From Ancylobacter defluvii (GTDB lineage Bacteria; Pseudomonadota; Alphaproteobacteria; Rhizobiales; Xanthobacteraceae), in assembly GCF_018390605.1 (NCBI RefSeq), contig NZ_JAHBGD010000024.1, forward strand, positions 124,001 to 188,000: a stretch of 64,000 nt of DNA, given 5' to 3'. Below the pieces are notes generated by a model, which saw only the letters and a program-made list of their open reading frames with translations, searched no databases and had not been told where the DNA came from. Shown piece by piece: positions 1 to 8,875 of this stretch (its first letter is position 1; each line of letters begins with the position of its first letter). A program made the position numbers and the translations under genes.

Positions 1-1
1 G

Positions 2-484
2 GCGATCCGCACCCGCATCCTCTCCTTCGCGTGGAACGAGGAGATGAAGAGCTTCGTCGATGCCGAGGAGGACGGGCAGATCGATGCCAGCCTGCTGCTG
101 CTCGCCGATCTCGGCTTCGTGCGGCCGGACGACCCGCGTTTCATCGCCACGGTGGAGCGGGTCGGCAGGGACCTGAAGCGCAACGGCTACATGATGCGCT
201 ATGCCGGCGAGGACGATTTCGGCCTGCCGGAGACGTCGTTCACCATCTGCTCCTTCTGGTACGCCAACGCGCTCGACATGATCGGCCGGCGCGACGAGGC
301 GCGCGAGATGTTCCAGAGCCTGCTCGACCGGCGCAACGAGGCCGGGCTACTCTCCGAGGACATCGACAATCAGACGCTGGAACTGTGGGGCAATATTCCG
401 CAGACCTATTCGATGGTGGGGCTCATCGACACGGCCATGCGCCTGTCGAAGACATGGGAGGAAGCGTTCTGGCGCGGCTCGTAA
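2..484 (+). CDS. GH15-family glycosidase (glucoamylase/trehalase type), C-terminal part
   Basis: The reading frame is open from the left edge, so only the last 160 residues are visible. Motifs such as ETSFTICSFWYANAL and DNQTLELWGNIPQTYSMVGLI match the C-terminal (alpha/alpha)6 barrel of glycoside hydrolase family 15, which cleaves alpha-glucosides such as trehalose, maltodextrin or glucans with inversion. There is no signal peptide information because the N terminus is missing. The stop codon lies 28 bases inside the downstream otsA frame, so the two genes are translationally coupled. The pairing with a trehalose-phosphate synthase suggests a role in trehalose or glucan turnover, but substrate cannot be read from this fragment. 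Confidence 0.85.
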   Translation, partial: AIRTRILSFAWNEEMKSFVDAEEDGQIDASLLLLADLGFVRPDDPRFIATVERVGRDLKRNGYMMRYAGEDDFGLPETSFTICSFWYANALDMIGRRDEAREMFQSLLDRRNEAGLLSEDIDNQTLELWGNIPQTYSMVGLIDTAMRLSKTWEEAFWRGS

Positions 485-1911
485 TCGTTTCAAACCGGGT
501 GGCCTCGCCGAAGGAGCGCGGGGCCAAGGCAGGTGGGCTGGCCGTTGCCCTGCGCGAGGCGCTGAACAAGCGCGGCGGGCTGTGGTTCGGCTGGAGTGGC
601 GAGACTCAGGTCGACCCGCCGAGCGAGCCCAAGGTGTTCCGATCCGGCAAGGTGACCTACGCGCTGCAGACCCTCGATCCCGAGGACCAGCGCGCCCACT
701 ATGCCGGCTACGCCAATGGCACATTGTGGCCGCTGTGCCATTACCGGCTCGGCCTGCTCAATTTCCGCCGCACCGACTGGGAAGGCTACCGGCGGGTGAA
801 CGCCACCTTCGCGCGGGCGCTGATGCCGCTGCTGAAGCCCGACGACATCGTCTGGGTGCATGATTACCACTTCATCCCGCTGGCGAGCGAATTGCGCGCG
901 CTCGGCTTCGAGGGGCGGATCGGCTATTTCCATCACATCCCCTTTCCGACGCCGGAAGTGTTCCTCACCCTGCCCTCGCATGCGGCGCTGGTACGGGACC
1001 TGTCGCGCTACGACCTCGTCGGGCTGCAGACAGAGCATGATGTGCGGGCGCTGCTCACCTATGTGTCGAGCGAGGCGCGCGGCTGGATCGCCCCCGGCGG
1101 CGTGGTCGGCCTGCGCGACCGGCGCTTCCGCATCGCCACCTACCCGATCGGCATCGACGCCGACGCCTTCGTGCACGACGCCGAGGCTGCCGCCGGCAGC
1201 GAAGAGGAAGAGCGGCTGAAGGCCAGCCTCGCCGGACGGGCGCTGGCGGTCGGCGTCGACCGGCTCGACTATTCCAAGGGGCTGCCGAACAAGTTCGCCG
1301 CCTTCGGCGAGTTGCTCAAGAGCCATCCGGAACGGCGCTCCACCGTCACCATGATGCAGGTCGCCCCGCTCAGCCGCAGCGAGGTGACGGAGTATCAGGC
1401 GCTGCGGCGCGAGCTGGAGGAGCTGGCCGGCGCGATCAACGGCGAATATGCCGAGTTCGACTGGGTGCCGCTGCGCTATCTCAACCGGCCGTTCCAGCGC
1501 GCGACGCTGGCCGCCATCTACCGCACCGCGCGGCTCGGCGTGGTGACGCCGCTGCGCGACGGCATGAACCTCGTCGCCAAGGAATATGTGGCGGCACAGA
1601 ATCCGGAAGATCCGGGCGTGCTGGTGCTCTCCCGCTTCGCCGGCGCCGCCGACGAACTCTCCGGCTCGGTGATCGTCAATCCCTACGACGTCGAGGGCAT
1701 GGCGGACGCGCTCAACTCGGCGCTGTCCATGACGCTCGGCGAGCGCAAGGACCGCTGGCGCGCCAACATGGAGAAGGTGACGCGCAACACCATTCACAGG
1801 TGGTGCGAAACCTTCATCACCGATCTTTCGGGGGTTGACGGCTACGGGGCTGGCGTCGAACCTGCGCGGAGCCTTCCCGCTCCGAAGAAGGCGACGCGCG
1901 GCCGGAACTGA
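454..1911 (+). CDS. otsA: Trehalose-6-phosphate synthase (GT20)
   Basis: The product is 485 aa, the usual length for OtsA, which makes trehalose-6-phosphate from UDP-glucose and glucose-6-phosphate in the cytoplasm. The protein opens with the family start LVIVSNRVA and a glycine pair followed by LAVAL. It carries [36 protein letters not shown] and the acceptor/nucleotide region [14 protein letters not shown]. The start is taken at the ATG at 454, just upstream of the conserved beta strand. This overlaps the preceding GH15 gene by 31 bases, and a start slightly downstream (CTG at 469) cannot be excluded. No otsB phosphatase is visible in the window. The last 20 residues are a basic, low-conservation tail. 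Confidence 0.95.
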   Translation: MGGSVLARLVIVSNRVASPKERGAKAGGLAVALREALNKRGGLWFGWSGETQVDPPSEPKVFRSGKVTYALQTLDPEDQRAHYAGYANGTLWPLCHYRLGLLNFRRTDWEGYRRVNATFARALMPLLKPDDIVWVHDYHFIPLASELRALGFEGRIGYFHHIPFPTPEVFLTLPSHAALVRDLSRYDLVGLQTEHDVRALLTYVSSEARGWIAPGGVVGLRDRRFRIATYPIGIDADAFVHDAEAAAGSEEEERLKASLAGRALAVGVDRLDYSKGLPNKFAAFGELLKSHPERRSTVTMMQVAPLSRSEVTEYQALRRELEELAGAINGEYAEFDWVPLRYLNRPFQRATLAAIYRTARLGVVTPLRDGMNLVAKEYVAAQNPEDPGVLVLSRFAGAADELSGSVIVNPYDVEGMADALNSALSMTLGERKDRWRANMEKVTRNTIHRWCETFITDLSGVDGYGAGVEPARSLPAPKKATRGRN

Positions 1912-1973
1912 GCGGTCGCCGTCTTGACGACCGACATCTCCCGCCCCTCCCGACCTCAACCTATCGGCGACGC

Positions 1974-2999
1974 ATGTGGCAGGTTCCTCCTCAGCCGGTG
2001 AATGAAACCGAGCGACTGGCAGTGCTTGAAGCCTGCCGCATGATGGATTCCCCCGGCGACGAACGCTTCGACCGGCTGACCTGGCTCGCCCAGCACCTCT
2101 ACGAAGCCGACGTCGCCTTCCTCAGCTTCATCGACGAGCATCGCCAGTGGATGAAATCGCTGAGCGCGCCACTGGTCGGCACCTCCATCGATCGCAAGCT
2201 GTCGGTGTGCCAGCACATCATTTCCACCGGCGCGCCGCTGATGTCGCCGGACCTGAAGACCGATCCGCGCTTCACCGGCCATCCGGTGGTGCCGCAGATT
2301 CCGCTGCGCTTCTATGCCGGGGTGCCGCTGATCGCCGCTCCCGACCTCGCCATCGGCTCGCTCTGCGTGATGCGGCGCGCGCCGGCCGGCGCCGACGAGC
2401 CGTTCGACTTCTCGCCGCTGGAAGCGCTCGCCGCCATCGCCGTCGACGCGGTGGCGCTGGCGCAGCGCAACGAGGAGCTGGCGGCGGAAACCCGCATCGA
2501 CGCGCTGACCGGCCTCGCCAACCGCCGCGGCTTCGACGATGCGCTGCTGCGGGCCGCGAGCGATTGCAACCGGCGCAGCGAACCGCTGTCGGCGCTGCTC
2601 ATCGACATCGACCGCTTCAAGACGATCAACGACCAGCTCGGCCATCTCGCCGGCGACATGGTGCTGCGGCGGGTCGGCGAGGCCCTCGCCGGCGTGGCGC
2701 TGCGCAAGGGCGATACGGTGGCGCGCTTCGGCGGCGAGGAGTTCGTGATGCTGCTGCCCGGCAGCGACCTTACCGGGGCGATGGAGGTCGCCGCGCGGGT
2801 GCGCGGCCGGCTCATCGCGGCCGGCATTCCCCGACCGGAAAGCGCCATCGTCACCGTCAGCATCGGCGTGGCGGCGCAGCCCGGCAATGCCATAGACGGG
2901 CTCGACCTGATCGCCCGCGCCGACGCGGCGCTCTACGCCGCCAAGCGGGCTGGGCGCGACCGCATCGTCGGCGACGGCATCGAGGCCACGACGAATTAG
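1974..2999 (+). CDS. GAF-GGDEF diguanylate cyclase
   Basis: The protein has 341 aa. An N-terminal GAF domain (about residues 30-165, with VAFLSFIDEHRQWMKS and the segment around SVCQHII) is joined to a GGDEF domain (about 175-335). The active-site loop reads GGEEF at 253-257, which supports synthesis of cyclic di-GMP from GTP. A complete inhibitory I-site RxxD (RKGD, 244-247) lies exactly five residues before it, so product feedback inhibition is expected. There are no membrane segments, so this is a cytosolic sensor whose GAF ligand is unknown. It stands alone after otsA with a 62-base gap. Confidence 0.93.
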   Translation: MWQVPPQPVNETERLAVLEACRMMDSPGDERFDRLTWLAQHLYEADVAFLSFIDEHRQWMKSLSAPLVGTSIDRKLSVCQHIISTGAPLMSPDLKTDPRFTGHPVVPQIPLRFYAGVPLIAAPDLAIGSLCVMRRAPAGADEPFDFSPLEALAAIAVDAVALAQRNEELAAETRIDALTGLANRRGFDDALLRAASDCNRRSEPLSALLIDIDRFKTINDQLGHLAGDMVLRRVGEALAGVALRKGDTVARFGGEEFVMLLPGSDLTGAMEVAARVRGRLIAAGIPRPESAIVTVSIGVAAQPGNAIDGLDLIARADAALYAAKRAGRDRIVGDGIEATTN

Positions 3000-3061
3000 C
3001 GCGCTCACCGCGATCGGGCGGCGGCCCCTTGCCCAGCCGACGCCGCGCACGCGGAGGGCGG

Positions 3062-4000
3062 CTAGGCCTCGATGCGCCCGACGTCGGGCAGCCAGCGCAC
3101 CGACATGGCGAAATCCTGCGCGCCGCCCGGCGGGATATGCGCCAGGCCGGGCTTGTCGGCGAACTCGCCGGAGGCACCTTCCGGGCTGGCATAGCCGTAC
3201 CACGGCTCGATGCACAGGAAGGGCGCGCCGGGCTTCGACCAGATGCCGAGCTGCGGCATGGAGGGGAAGGCCACCTCCAGCCCCTGCGCGCCGGGCACCC
3301 CGAAGCGCACATGGCGCGAGCGCGGCGCGGTGAAGATCAGCGCGTCGCGCTCGAACAGGGCGTCGGTCGGCTCCAGCACGTCGCCATGGACGAGCGGGCT
3401 CGGCTCGGCGACCGCCGAGAGCAGGCCGCCGACCGGGCGGTGGATCGGCGCCACCTCCGCCTTCTCGAACACCAGCCGATGCTCACTGCGGGCGCCGCCA
3501 TAAGGCAGCGGCCACAGGAAAGCGGGGTGGAAGCCGAAGCTCGCCGGCAGCGGCTCGGCACCGGGATTGGACACCGTCGCGGTGATAAGCAGCGTCGCCT
3601 CCGCCAGCGCATAGGTGACGCGCAGGGCGAAGTCGAACGGGTATTGCGCGCGGGTCTCGTCATCGGCGTCGAGGCCGAAGGTGACCGAGGACGGCCCCTT
3701 CTCGACCAGAGTGAAGACGCGGCGACGGGCAAGTCCGTGCTGGAGCATCTTGTAGCGCTGGCCCTTGTGCACCAGCTCGTCGCCCGGCAACCGGCCGACG
3801 ATGGGAAACAGCAGCGGCGCCCGGCCACCCCAGAACGCGGCATCGCCGTGCCAGAGCAGATCGCGCCCCTGCGCATCGCGCAGGCGCACCAGCTCGGCGC
3901 CAAGCGGTGAAACCTGGGCGGAGAGATGATCGGAAGCGATGGAGACGGCACCCTCCACTCCCCCGGCGGCCGCGGCCTTGTTTGTCGGCTCGACGCTCAT
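3062..4000 (-). CDS. Aldose 1-epimerase family protein
   Basis: The protein has 312 aa with the galactose-mutarotase beta-sandwich pattern. It shows an N-terminal GAELVRLRD strand, GRAPLLFPIVGRL, the catalytic-histidine region ASFGFHPAFLWPL and the catalytic-glutamate region CIEPWYGY. Members interconvert alpha and beta anomers of hexoses or phosphorylated hexoses. The start is chosen at 4000 because GGAG sits about 8 bases upstream; an in-frame ATG at 4012 is possible and a longer frame to 4111 has no support. It converges with the GGDEF gene. The exact sugar substrate is not determinable. Confidence 0.88.
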   Translation of the reverse strand: MSVEPTNKAAAAGGVEGAVSIASDHLSAQVSPLGAELVRLRDAQGRDLLWHGDAAFWGGRAPLLFPIVGRLPGDELVHKGQRYKMLQHGLARRRVFTLVEKGPSSVTFGLDADDETRAQYPFDFALRVTYALAEATLLITATVSNPGAEPLPASFGFHPAFLWPLPYGGARSEHRLVFEKAEVAPIHRPVGGLLSAVAEPSPLVHGDVLEPTDALFERDALIFTAPRSRHVRFGVPGAQGLEVAFPSMPQLGIWSKPGAPFLCIEPWYGYASPEGASGEFADKPGLAHIPPGGAQDFAMSVRWLPDVGRIEA

Positions 4001-4301
4001 GGCTGTCTCCATCCCTCGCTTCACTCGGCTCCAGCCTATCGCGATTCCGGCGCCGACGGCGAGGCTGCACGGAAAGCCTGCACATCGTCGATGACCGGGG
4101 AATGTCCCCACGGGGCTTTCGCAACTGCAAAAGCGGACAGATCACCGCAACGCGCCAAAAACAATTACATTGAAATAATTCAAATAACTTACAGAAGAAT
4201 GTCGAATTGACGCAGAGGATATCCACGCGTTCCGATTGCCGAATACAATCAACCATTGCATATTCGTGAAATATCCGCGCACAGAAAAACAATCGACGTC
4301 C
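4001..4301. other. AT-rich divergent intergenic region
   Basis: About 300 bases between the epimerase and the FkbM methyltransferase. The part near 4140-4300 is far more AT-rich than the surroundings, with runs such as CAAAAACAATTACATTG. It must hold divergent promoters, but I see no clear palindrome, terminator or RNA gene. Confidence 0.4.
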
Positions 4302-5219
4302 ATGCCCTCCACTCTCGGTCCCGACGATATCGCCAATATCCTGCGTCGTTATTTCAACCAGGGCGACCGATCCCCCGACATCGTCCTCGACACGACGCCG
4401 CGTGCCGATGTCAGCCCGTCGGTGGTCGACGAGTTGCTCGCGCGTCCCGACGTGCATGACGAGGATTATCTGGTGTTCCGACACTTTGCCGACCCGCGCA
4501 CCACCATTCTCGATGTCGGGGCGAATTTCGGCTATTCGGCCACCTCGATCTGGCGATCCGGCGCCAGGGCTGCGGTCGTGTCTTTCGAACCGATCCCGAT
4601 GTATGCGCGCGTGCTCGACGCGCTGGCGCAGCGGATCAACCCGCCGCCCGGCGGCCTGCTGCATCGCTGGCGGCACCCCAAGCGGTACGAATCTTTCAGC
4701 ACCGGGGTTTCGGACCGGATCGGCACGATCACCTTCCACCTGTCGGTGCTGAACGAAGACCGGATCAACAGCGCCCTGACCACGGCTTCGGACACCGTCG
4801 ACATCGAAAGCTATGTGCGGAACACGCTGTTTTTCGCCAAGGCCAATGGGATCGACATCACCTCGTTCCGGCTGCATCCATTCATCGCGCCGGTGACGAC
4901 GCTCGACCGATGGCTCGCCGAAGCCCCCTCCACGCTCAAGCGGCAGCGGATCGTCGCCATCAAGATCGACACCGAAGGCTTCGAGGGCCACACCATGGTC
5001 GGGGCGTCGGGATTGCTGAGCAGGCAGCGCCCGCTGATCATGGCCGAATGCGGCCACGCCATCCCGCTGGCCGTCGAGACCGCACGGCTGCACGGCTATG
5101 TCATGCTCCGGCGTGTCGGCGACCGGCTGGAGATCGCCGACGCGCCGTCAGGGGTCAATACGTTCTACGGCCATCCCAGCCAGTTTCGCCGCTATCGCAG
5201 GATGGGGCTGATGGCCTGA
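4302..5219 (+). CDS. FkbM-family SAM-dependent methyltransferase
   Basis: About 305 aa. The S-adenosylmethionine binding motif ILDVGANFGYSA lies near residue 68, followed by VVSFEPIP and, later, VAIKIDTEGFEGHTMVGA and PLIMAECG, the layout of FkbM-type O-methyltransferases that modify sugars of surface polysaccharides or secondary metabolites. The start is uncertain: ATG 4302 is preferred, with an alternative TTG at 4236 that adds 22 residues; neither has a strong ribosome site. The upstream DNA is AT-rich, which together with the isolated position may point to acquisition, but the coding part has normal GC content. Confidence 0.82.
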   Translation: MPSTLGPDDIANILRRYFNQGDRSPDIVLDTTPRADVSPSVVDELLARPDVHDEDYLVFRHFADPRTTILDVGANFGYSATSIWRSGARAAVVSFEPIPMYARVLDALAQRINPPPGGLLHRWRHPKRYESFSTGVSDRIGTITFHLSVLNEDRINSALTTASDTVDIESYVRNTLFFAKANGIDITSFRLHPFIAPVTTLDRWLAEAPSTLKRQRIVAIKIDTEGFEGHTMVGASGLLSRQRPLIMAECGHAIPLAVETARLHGYVMLRRVGDRLEIADAPSGVNTFYGHPSQFRRYRRMGLMA

Positions 5220-5435
5220 GCCCGACGCCGGCTCCGGCGGAGCGGCGACGGCAAGCGTCTGGTCGACAAGCCGCTCGCGCCGACCGTTCGCGGAAGCGGC
5301 TGCCGCCGATCCGCGTCCGATCGGGAAAAAATGCCAAAAAGCGAATAGAAGCTACGCGCGAAATATGGGATCTGAATCCCGCATCACATCTGCGCGTTCC
5401 ATCCCTTCCCACGCCTCCACCTTACCGGACCCGTC

Positions 5436-6788
5436 ATGGCCAAGACCCTCGGCCCCGTCGCCGCGTTGCTGCTCGGCGTGTTCTTTCTGGTGACCGGCAG
5501 CGGCCTGCAAAACACGCTGCTGCCGCTGCGCGGCGCCTTCGAGGGCTTCAGCGCGGTGCAGCTCGGCGTGCTGGGTTCCAGCTATTATCTCGGCTTCGTC
5601 GCCGGCTGCCTGATCGTGCCGCGCCTGGTGCGTCGCTCCGGGCATATCCGCGCCTTCGCGGCACTGACCTCCGGCGCGGTGGCGGCGATGCTGGCGCATC
5701 CGCTGTGGATCGAGCCGACAGTGTGGTTCGTGCTGCGCGCCATTACCGGCTTCTGCTTCGCCGGGCTCTATCTCGTCATCGAAAGCTGGCTGAACGACCG
5801 CGCCACCAACCAGACCCGCGGCTTCGTGATGAGCGCCTATGTCATCATCGACTATGCGGCGCTGACCGCCGGCCAGATGATGATCACCCTGTCGCCGGTG
5901 CGCGGCTTCGAACTGTTCGCCGTCGCCGCCATCCTGTTCTCGCTGGCGACGCTGCCGGTGGCGATGACCGGGGCCGGCCAGCCGGCGCCGATCGAGACCG
6001 CGCGCATCCGCCCGATCCGGCTGATGCGCGCCGCGCCGGTGGGGGTGGTCGGCTGCTTCGTGGTCGGGCTGACCAATGGCTCGCTGTGGTCGCTGGGACC
6101 GATCTTCGGCATCGGGCGCGGGCTCACCGCCGACGGCGCCGCGACCTTCATGAGCGCCGTGGTGGTGGCGGGCGCCGTCGCGCAATGGCCGGTCGGCTTC
6201 CTCTCCGACCGCATGGACCGGCGGCGCATCCTCGCCTGGATCCTCGCCGGCGCCGTGGTGGCCGGCATCGTGCTGGGCGCGATGCCGCTCGGGCTGCTCG
6301 GCCTCAGCGGCCTCGGGCTGCTCTATGGGGCGCTCGCTATGCCGGCCTATTCGCTGGCCGCCGCGCATGCCTATGACCGCACGCCGCCGGCCGAGGCGGT
6401 GGAGACCGCGGCCGGGCTGCTGCTCGCCTATGGCATCGGCTCGGTGGTCGGCCCGTCGCTCGCCTCGGTCGGCATGCTGCATTACGGGCCGGGGGCGCTG
6501 TTCTTCTTCACCGCCGTCAGCCACCTGCTGCTGTTTGCCTTCGTGCAGTGGCGGATGATCTGGCACAAGGAAGCCCCGCGCGCCGCCAAGACGTCGGAGG
6601 CGGTCGCCTGCTCGCCGACCGGCATGGTGCCGACGCCGGAAATGCCGGTACCGGCTCCGACGGCCGCGGCGGATGCCGACGCGGTGATCGCCGACATTAC
6701 CGGCGAGGACCCGCCACCGCTGTCGCCGGCGGCAGCGGCGCAGGATCCGGTGCTGGCGCCGCAGGATGGACGCTCCGACGGCGCCTGA
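5436..6788 (+). CDS. MFS transporter (YcaD-like)
   Basis: 450 aa with roughly twelve hydrophobic segments. It opens with LGPVAALLLGVFFLVTGSGLQNTLLPLRG and contains the loop LSDRMDRRRILAW between the two halves, typical of the major facilitator superfamily. Similarity in pattern is to the YcaD/UMF1-like group with no firm substrate. The last 60 or so residues are a proline- and alanine-rich cytoplasmic tail, unusual for the group. The gene is single, 216 bases after the FkbM gene, with an ATG start. Confidence 0.85.
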   Translation: MAKTLGPVAALLLGVFFLVTGSGLQNTLLPLRGAFEGFSAVQLGVLGSSYYLGFVAGCLIVPRLVRRSGHIRAFAALTSGAVAAMLAHPLWIEPTVWFVLRAITGFCFAGLYLVIESWLNDRATNQTRGFVMSAYVIIDYAALTAGQMMITLSPVRGFELFAVAAILFSLATLPVAMTGAGQPAPIETARIRPIRLMRAAPVGVVGCFVVGLTNGSLWSLGPIFGIGRGLTADGAATFMSAVVVAGAVAQWPVGFLSDRMDRRRILAWILAGAVVAGIVLGAMPLGLLGLSGLGLLYGALAMPAYSLAAAHAYDRTPPAEAVETAAGLLLAYGIGSVVGPSLASVGMLHYGPGALFFFTAVSHLLLFAFVQWRMIWHKEAPRAAKTSEAVACSPTGMVPTPEMPVPAPTAAADADAVIADITGEDPPPLSPAAAAQDPVLAPQDGRSDGA

Positions 6789-6848
6789 GGCGGAACCGGC
6801 GGCGGGGTGTGGCGTTACCGTCCGCATCCCCGCGACGGAGACCCGCCG

Positions 6849-7037
6849 ATGTTCAAATACGCCGTCATCTTCCTGGTGATCTCGCTCATTGCCGGCGGGA
6901 TCGGCTTCACCGGCGTCTCGGCGCTGGCGCGGCGGATCTCCTTCATCCTGTTCGGCCTGTTCTTCCTCGGCTTCCTGGCGCTGATCGGCCTCGCCCTGCT
7001 GGTCGACAAGGCGATGACGTCGCCGAGCCCGGTCTAG
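6849..7037 (+). CDS. Small DUF1328 membrane protein
   Basis: 62 aa. It begins MFKYAVIFLVISLIAGGIGFTG and has a second hydrophobic segment FILFGLFFLGFLALIGLALL, the two-helix pattern of the DUF1328 (YtjA-type) inner-membrane family. GGAG lies just upstream of the ATG. Function of the family is unknown; members often occur next to stress genes, and here the next gene, on the other strand, is a superoxide dismutase whose stop codon overlaps this one by 4 bases. Confidence 0.88.
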   Translation: MFKYAVIFLVISLIAGGIGFTGVSALARRISFILFGLFFLGFLALIGLALLVDKAMTSPSPV

Positions 7038-7708
7038 CCGGCGAGGCGCTCGCCGACGAAGGCCCAGTTCACCCGCTCGTCGAGCAGCGCCTTCACATGG
7101 GCGGTGCGCCGGTTCTCCCAATCGAGATAGTAGGCGTGCTCCCACACATCGATGCCGAGCAGCGGCGCCTTGCCCTCGGCGATCGGGTTGCCGGCATCCT
7201 GCAGGCCGAGCACCTGCAGCTTTTCATTATCCGCCACCAGCCACACCCAGCCGGTGCCGAACACGCCGTCGGCGGTCTCCACCATCTTGGCCTTCAGCGG
7301 ATCGATGCCGCCGAAATCGCGGGTGGCGGCTTCGACCAGTGCGGCGGGCGGCGCGGCCGGGCCGCCCTTGAACTGCTGCCAGTAGAAATTGTGGTTCCAC
7401 GCCTGGCCGGCATTGTTGAACACCGGCGTGGCGTTGTCCGCCTTGGCGCGGCGGATCACCTCCTCCAGCTCCATATCGGCATAGGGCTTGCCCTCGACCA
7501 GCTTGTTGAGCTTGTCGAAATAGGCCTTGTGGTGCTTGCCGTAATGCAGGCCGACGGTGCGCGCGGAGACGGTGGGGGCGAGCGCATCCTCGCCATAGGG
7601 CAGCGGCGGCTGCTGGAACGGCGCGGCGGCGCGGGCGACATGCGGGCCGGCGAGGCCGGTGGCGGCGACGGCACCGGCGGCGGCGAGCAAAGTGCGACGG
7701 GTGAACAT
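7034..7708 (-). CDS. Fe/Mn superoxide dismutase with Tat signal
   Basis: 224 aa. The mature part has all four metal ligands of iron/manganese superoxide dismutases: H55 (LHYGKHHKAY), H106 (WNHNFYW), D187 and H191 (DVWEHAYYLDWENR). The enzyme dismutates superoxide to oxygen and hydrogen peroxide. The N terminus MFTRRTLLAAAGAVAA carries a twin-arginine pair (R4, R5), a hydrophobic stretch and a signal cleavage region near ARAAA, so the enzyme should be folded with its metal in the cytoplasm and exported by Tat. This is less common than the cytosolic form. The start is the ATG of the signal peptide. Iron versus manganese preference is not decided here. Confidence 0.94.
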   Translation of the reverse strand: MFTRRTLLAAAGAVAATGLAGPHVARAAAPFQQPPLPYGEDALAPTVSARTVGLHYGKHHKAYFDKLNKLVEGKPYADMELEEVIRRAKADNATPVFNNAGQAWNHNFYWQQFKGGPAAPPAALVEAATRDFGGIDPLKAKMVETADGVFGTGWVWLVADNEKLQVLGLQDAGNPIAEGKAPLLGIDVWEHAYYLDWENRRTAHVKALLDERVNWAFVGERLAG

Positions 7709-7821
7709 GACGGGGCTCCTTGGAGGCGGCCTCCGCCTGGGAGGCGCTCTCGCTCAAACCGCCAAGGCCGCGACTTCGTTCCGGAGCGCCCCGCCGCGAC
7801 GAGATTTGCGCAAGGATCCAC

Positions 7822-8502
7822 CTAGGGCGGCGGCGGGAAGGCGAGGATGTCGCGGGTGTAGCTCTCGACGAGGGCGCTGAAGGCGCGCCCGTCCGGCAGC
7901 TTCAGCACCGCGCGGTGCTCCAGCAGGAACTCCGGCATGTCGAGGTTGCGGCCGGGATCGGCGGGGATCGGCGCGCCCATCTCCCACCCCACCGGCAGAG
8001 GCTGCCACAGCAGCCTGGCCGCGAGGGTGGAGCGGCTGAAGCCGAGCGGGCGCACCACCCGGCCGAAGGCGGTATCGGTGGTCTCCAGCTCGCGGTTCAT
8101 CTCCTCGGCGAGCAGGGCGGGACGGTACCAGTTGTCCGCCTCCGACAGCACCCGCGCGCCGCAGGTGAGGCGCACCCGGCGATAGACGATGCGTTCCTGC
8201 GGCCCGGCGCCGAGCAACTCGCGTATGGCGGCGTCGGCCGGCTTGTCGGCCTCGCGCACCCGGCCGGCCACCACCTTGGCGCCGGCCGGCGCCAGCGCGT
8301 GCGCGGCGCACCAGCGATCGAGAGTGAGGGTGGCGCTGGCATTGGAGAGCAGCTCGGCATTGAGCGTCTGCACCAGCGCATAGGCCTGGAGCCGCGCCAG
8401 CGCGGTATCGGGCCAGGGCGGCCGGCCGGCCTCGAACGCGCGGGCGGGAAGCGACAGCCCGGCAAGGACAAGGAGGGCGAGGATCAGGCGGCGTGACAAC
8501 AT
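7822..8502 (-). CDS. Exported protein, possibly of chorismate-lyase-like fold
   Basis: 226 aa with a clear Sec signal peptide (MLSRRLILALLVLAGLSLPARAF). I do not recognise the family with certainty. The central part, with YRRVRLTCGARVLSEADNWYRPALL, FGRVVRPLGFSR and the later LEHRAVL, recalls the chorismate pyruvate-lyase/UTRA sheet, where an aromatic or acyl ligand binds, but the catalytic identity cannot be confirmed. Likely periplasmic. It is transcribed towards the superoxide dismutase gene with a 113-base gap, and could be co-transcribed with it. Confidence 0.6.
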   Translation of the reverse strand: MLSRRLILALLVLAGLSLPARAFEAGRPPWPDTALARLQAYALVQTLNAELLSNASATLTLDRWCAAHALAPAGAKVVAGRVREADKPADAAIRELLGAGPQERIVYRRVRLTCGARVLSEADNWYRPALLAEEMNRELETTDTAFGRVVRPLGFSRSTLAARLLWQPLPVGWEMGAPIPADPGRNLDMPEFLLEHRAVLKLPDGRAFSALVESYTRDILAFPPPP

Positions 8503-8690
8503 GGCGAACCCGCGAACCAGGAAGCGGCGAAACTAGGGCCCGCACGCGCCACCGCCAAGAGGCCAGTTCCCGAGGCCGGAATCTGCCGCCTGCCGGGGCA
8601 ACGCCCTTGCCTCCCCTGCCTTGACACAGCGCAAGGAGGCACCGGCGAGACGGCGCTAGGCTACCCCGTTAGCACCGAACGGAGGATGCC

Positions 8691-8822
8691 ATGCCCATCG
8701 AGACCATCCTGTTCCTCGCCGCCACGCTGATGCTGTTTGGCGGCTTCGCCGGCACGCTTGCCTATGTCGATGCCTCCACCCGCGTGCAGCGGCGCGCCAA
8801 CCACCCCGTGCCCGGCGAGTGA
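8691..8822 (+). CDS. 43-residue single-pass membrane peptide
   Basis: A short frame encoding MPIETILFLAATLMLFGGF and ending in a basic tail RVQRRANHPVPGE. The ribosome site GGAGG lies 6 bases before the ATG, stronger than for most genes here. The sequence predicts one transmembrane helix with the charged end in the cytoplasm. No family recognised. Located between the exported protein and mbfA. Confidence 0.6.
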   Translation: MPIETILFLAATLMLFGGFAGTLAYVDASTRVQRRANHPVPGE

Positions 8823-8875
8823 CCTGAACGCGTGGACTTGGGCGCGCGGATTTGGGCGCGTGACCCGCCGGCGGC

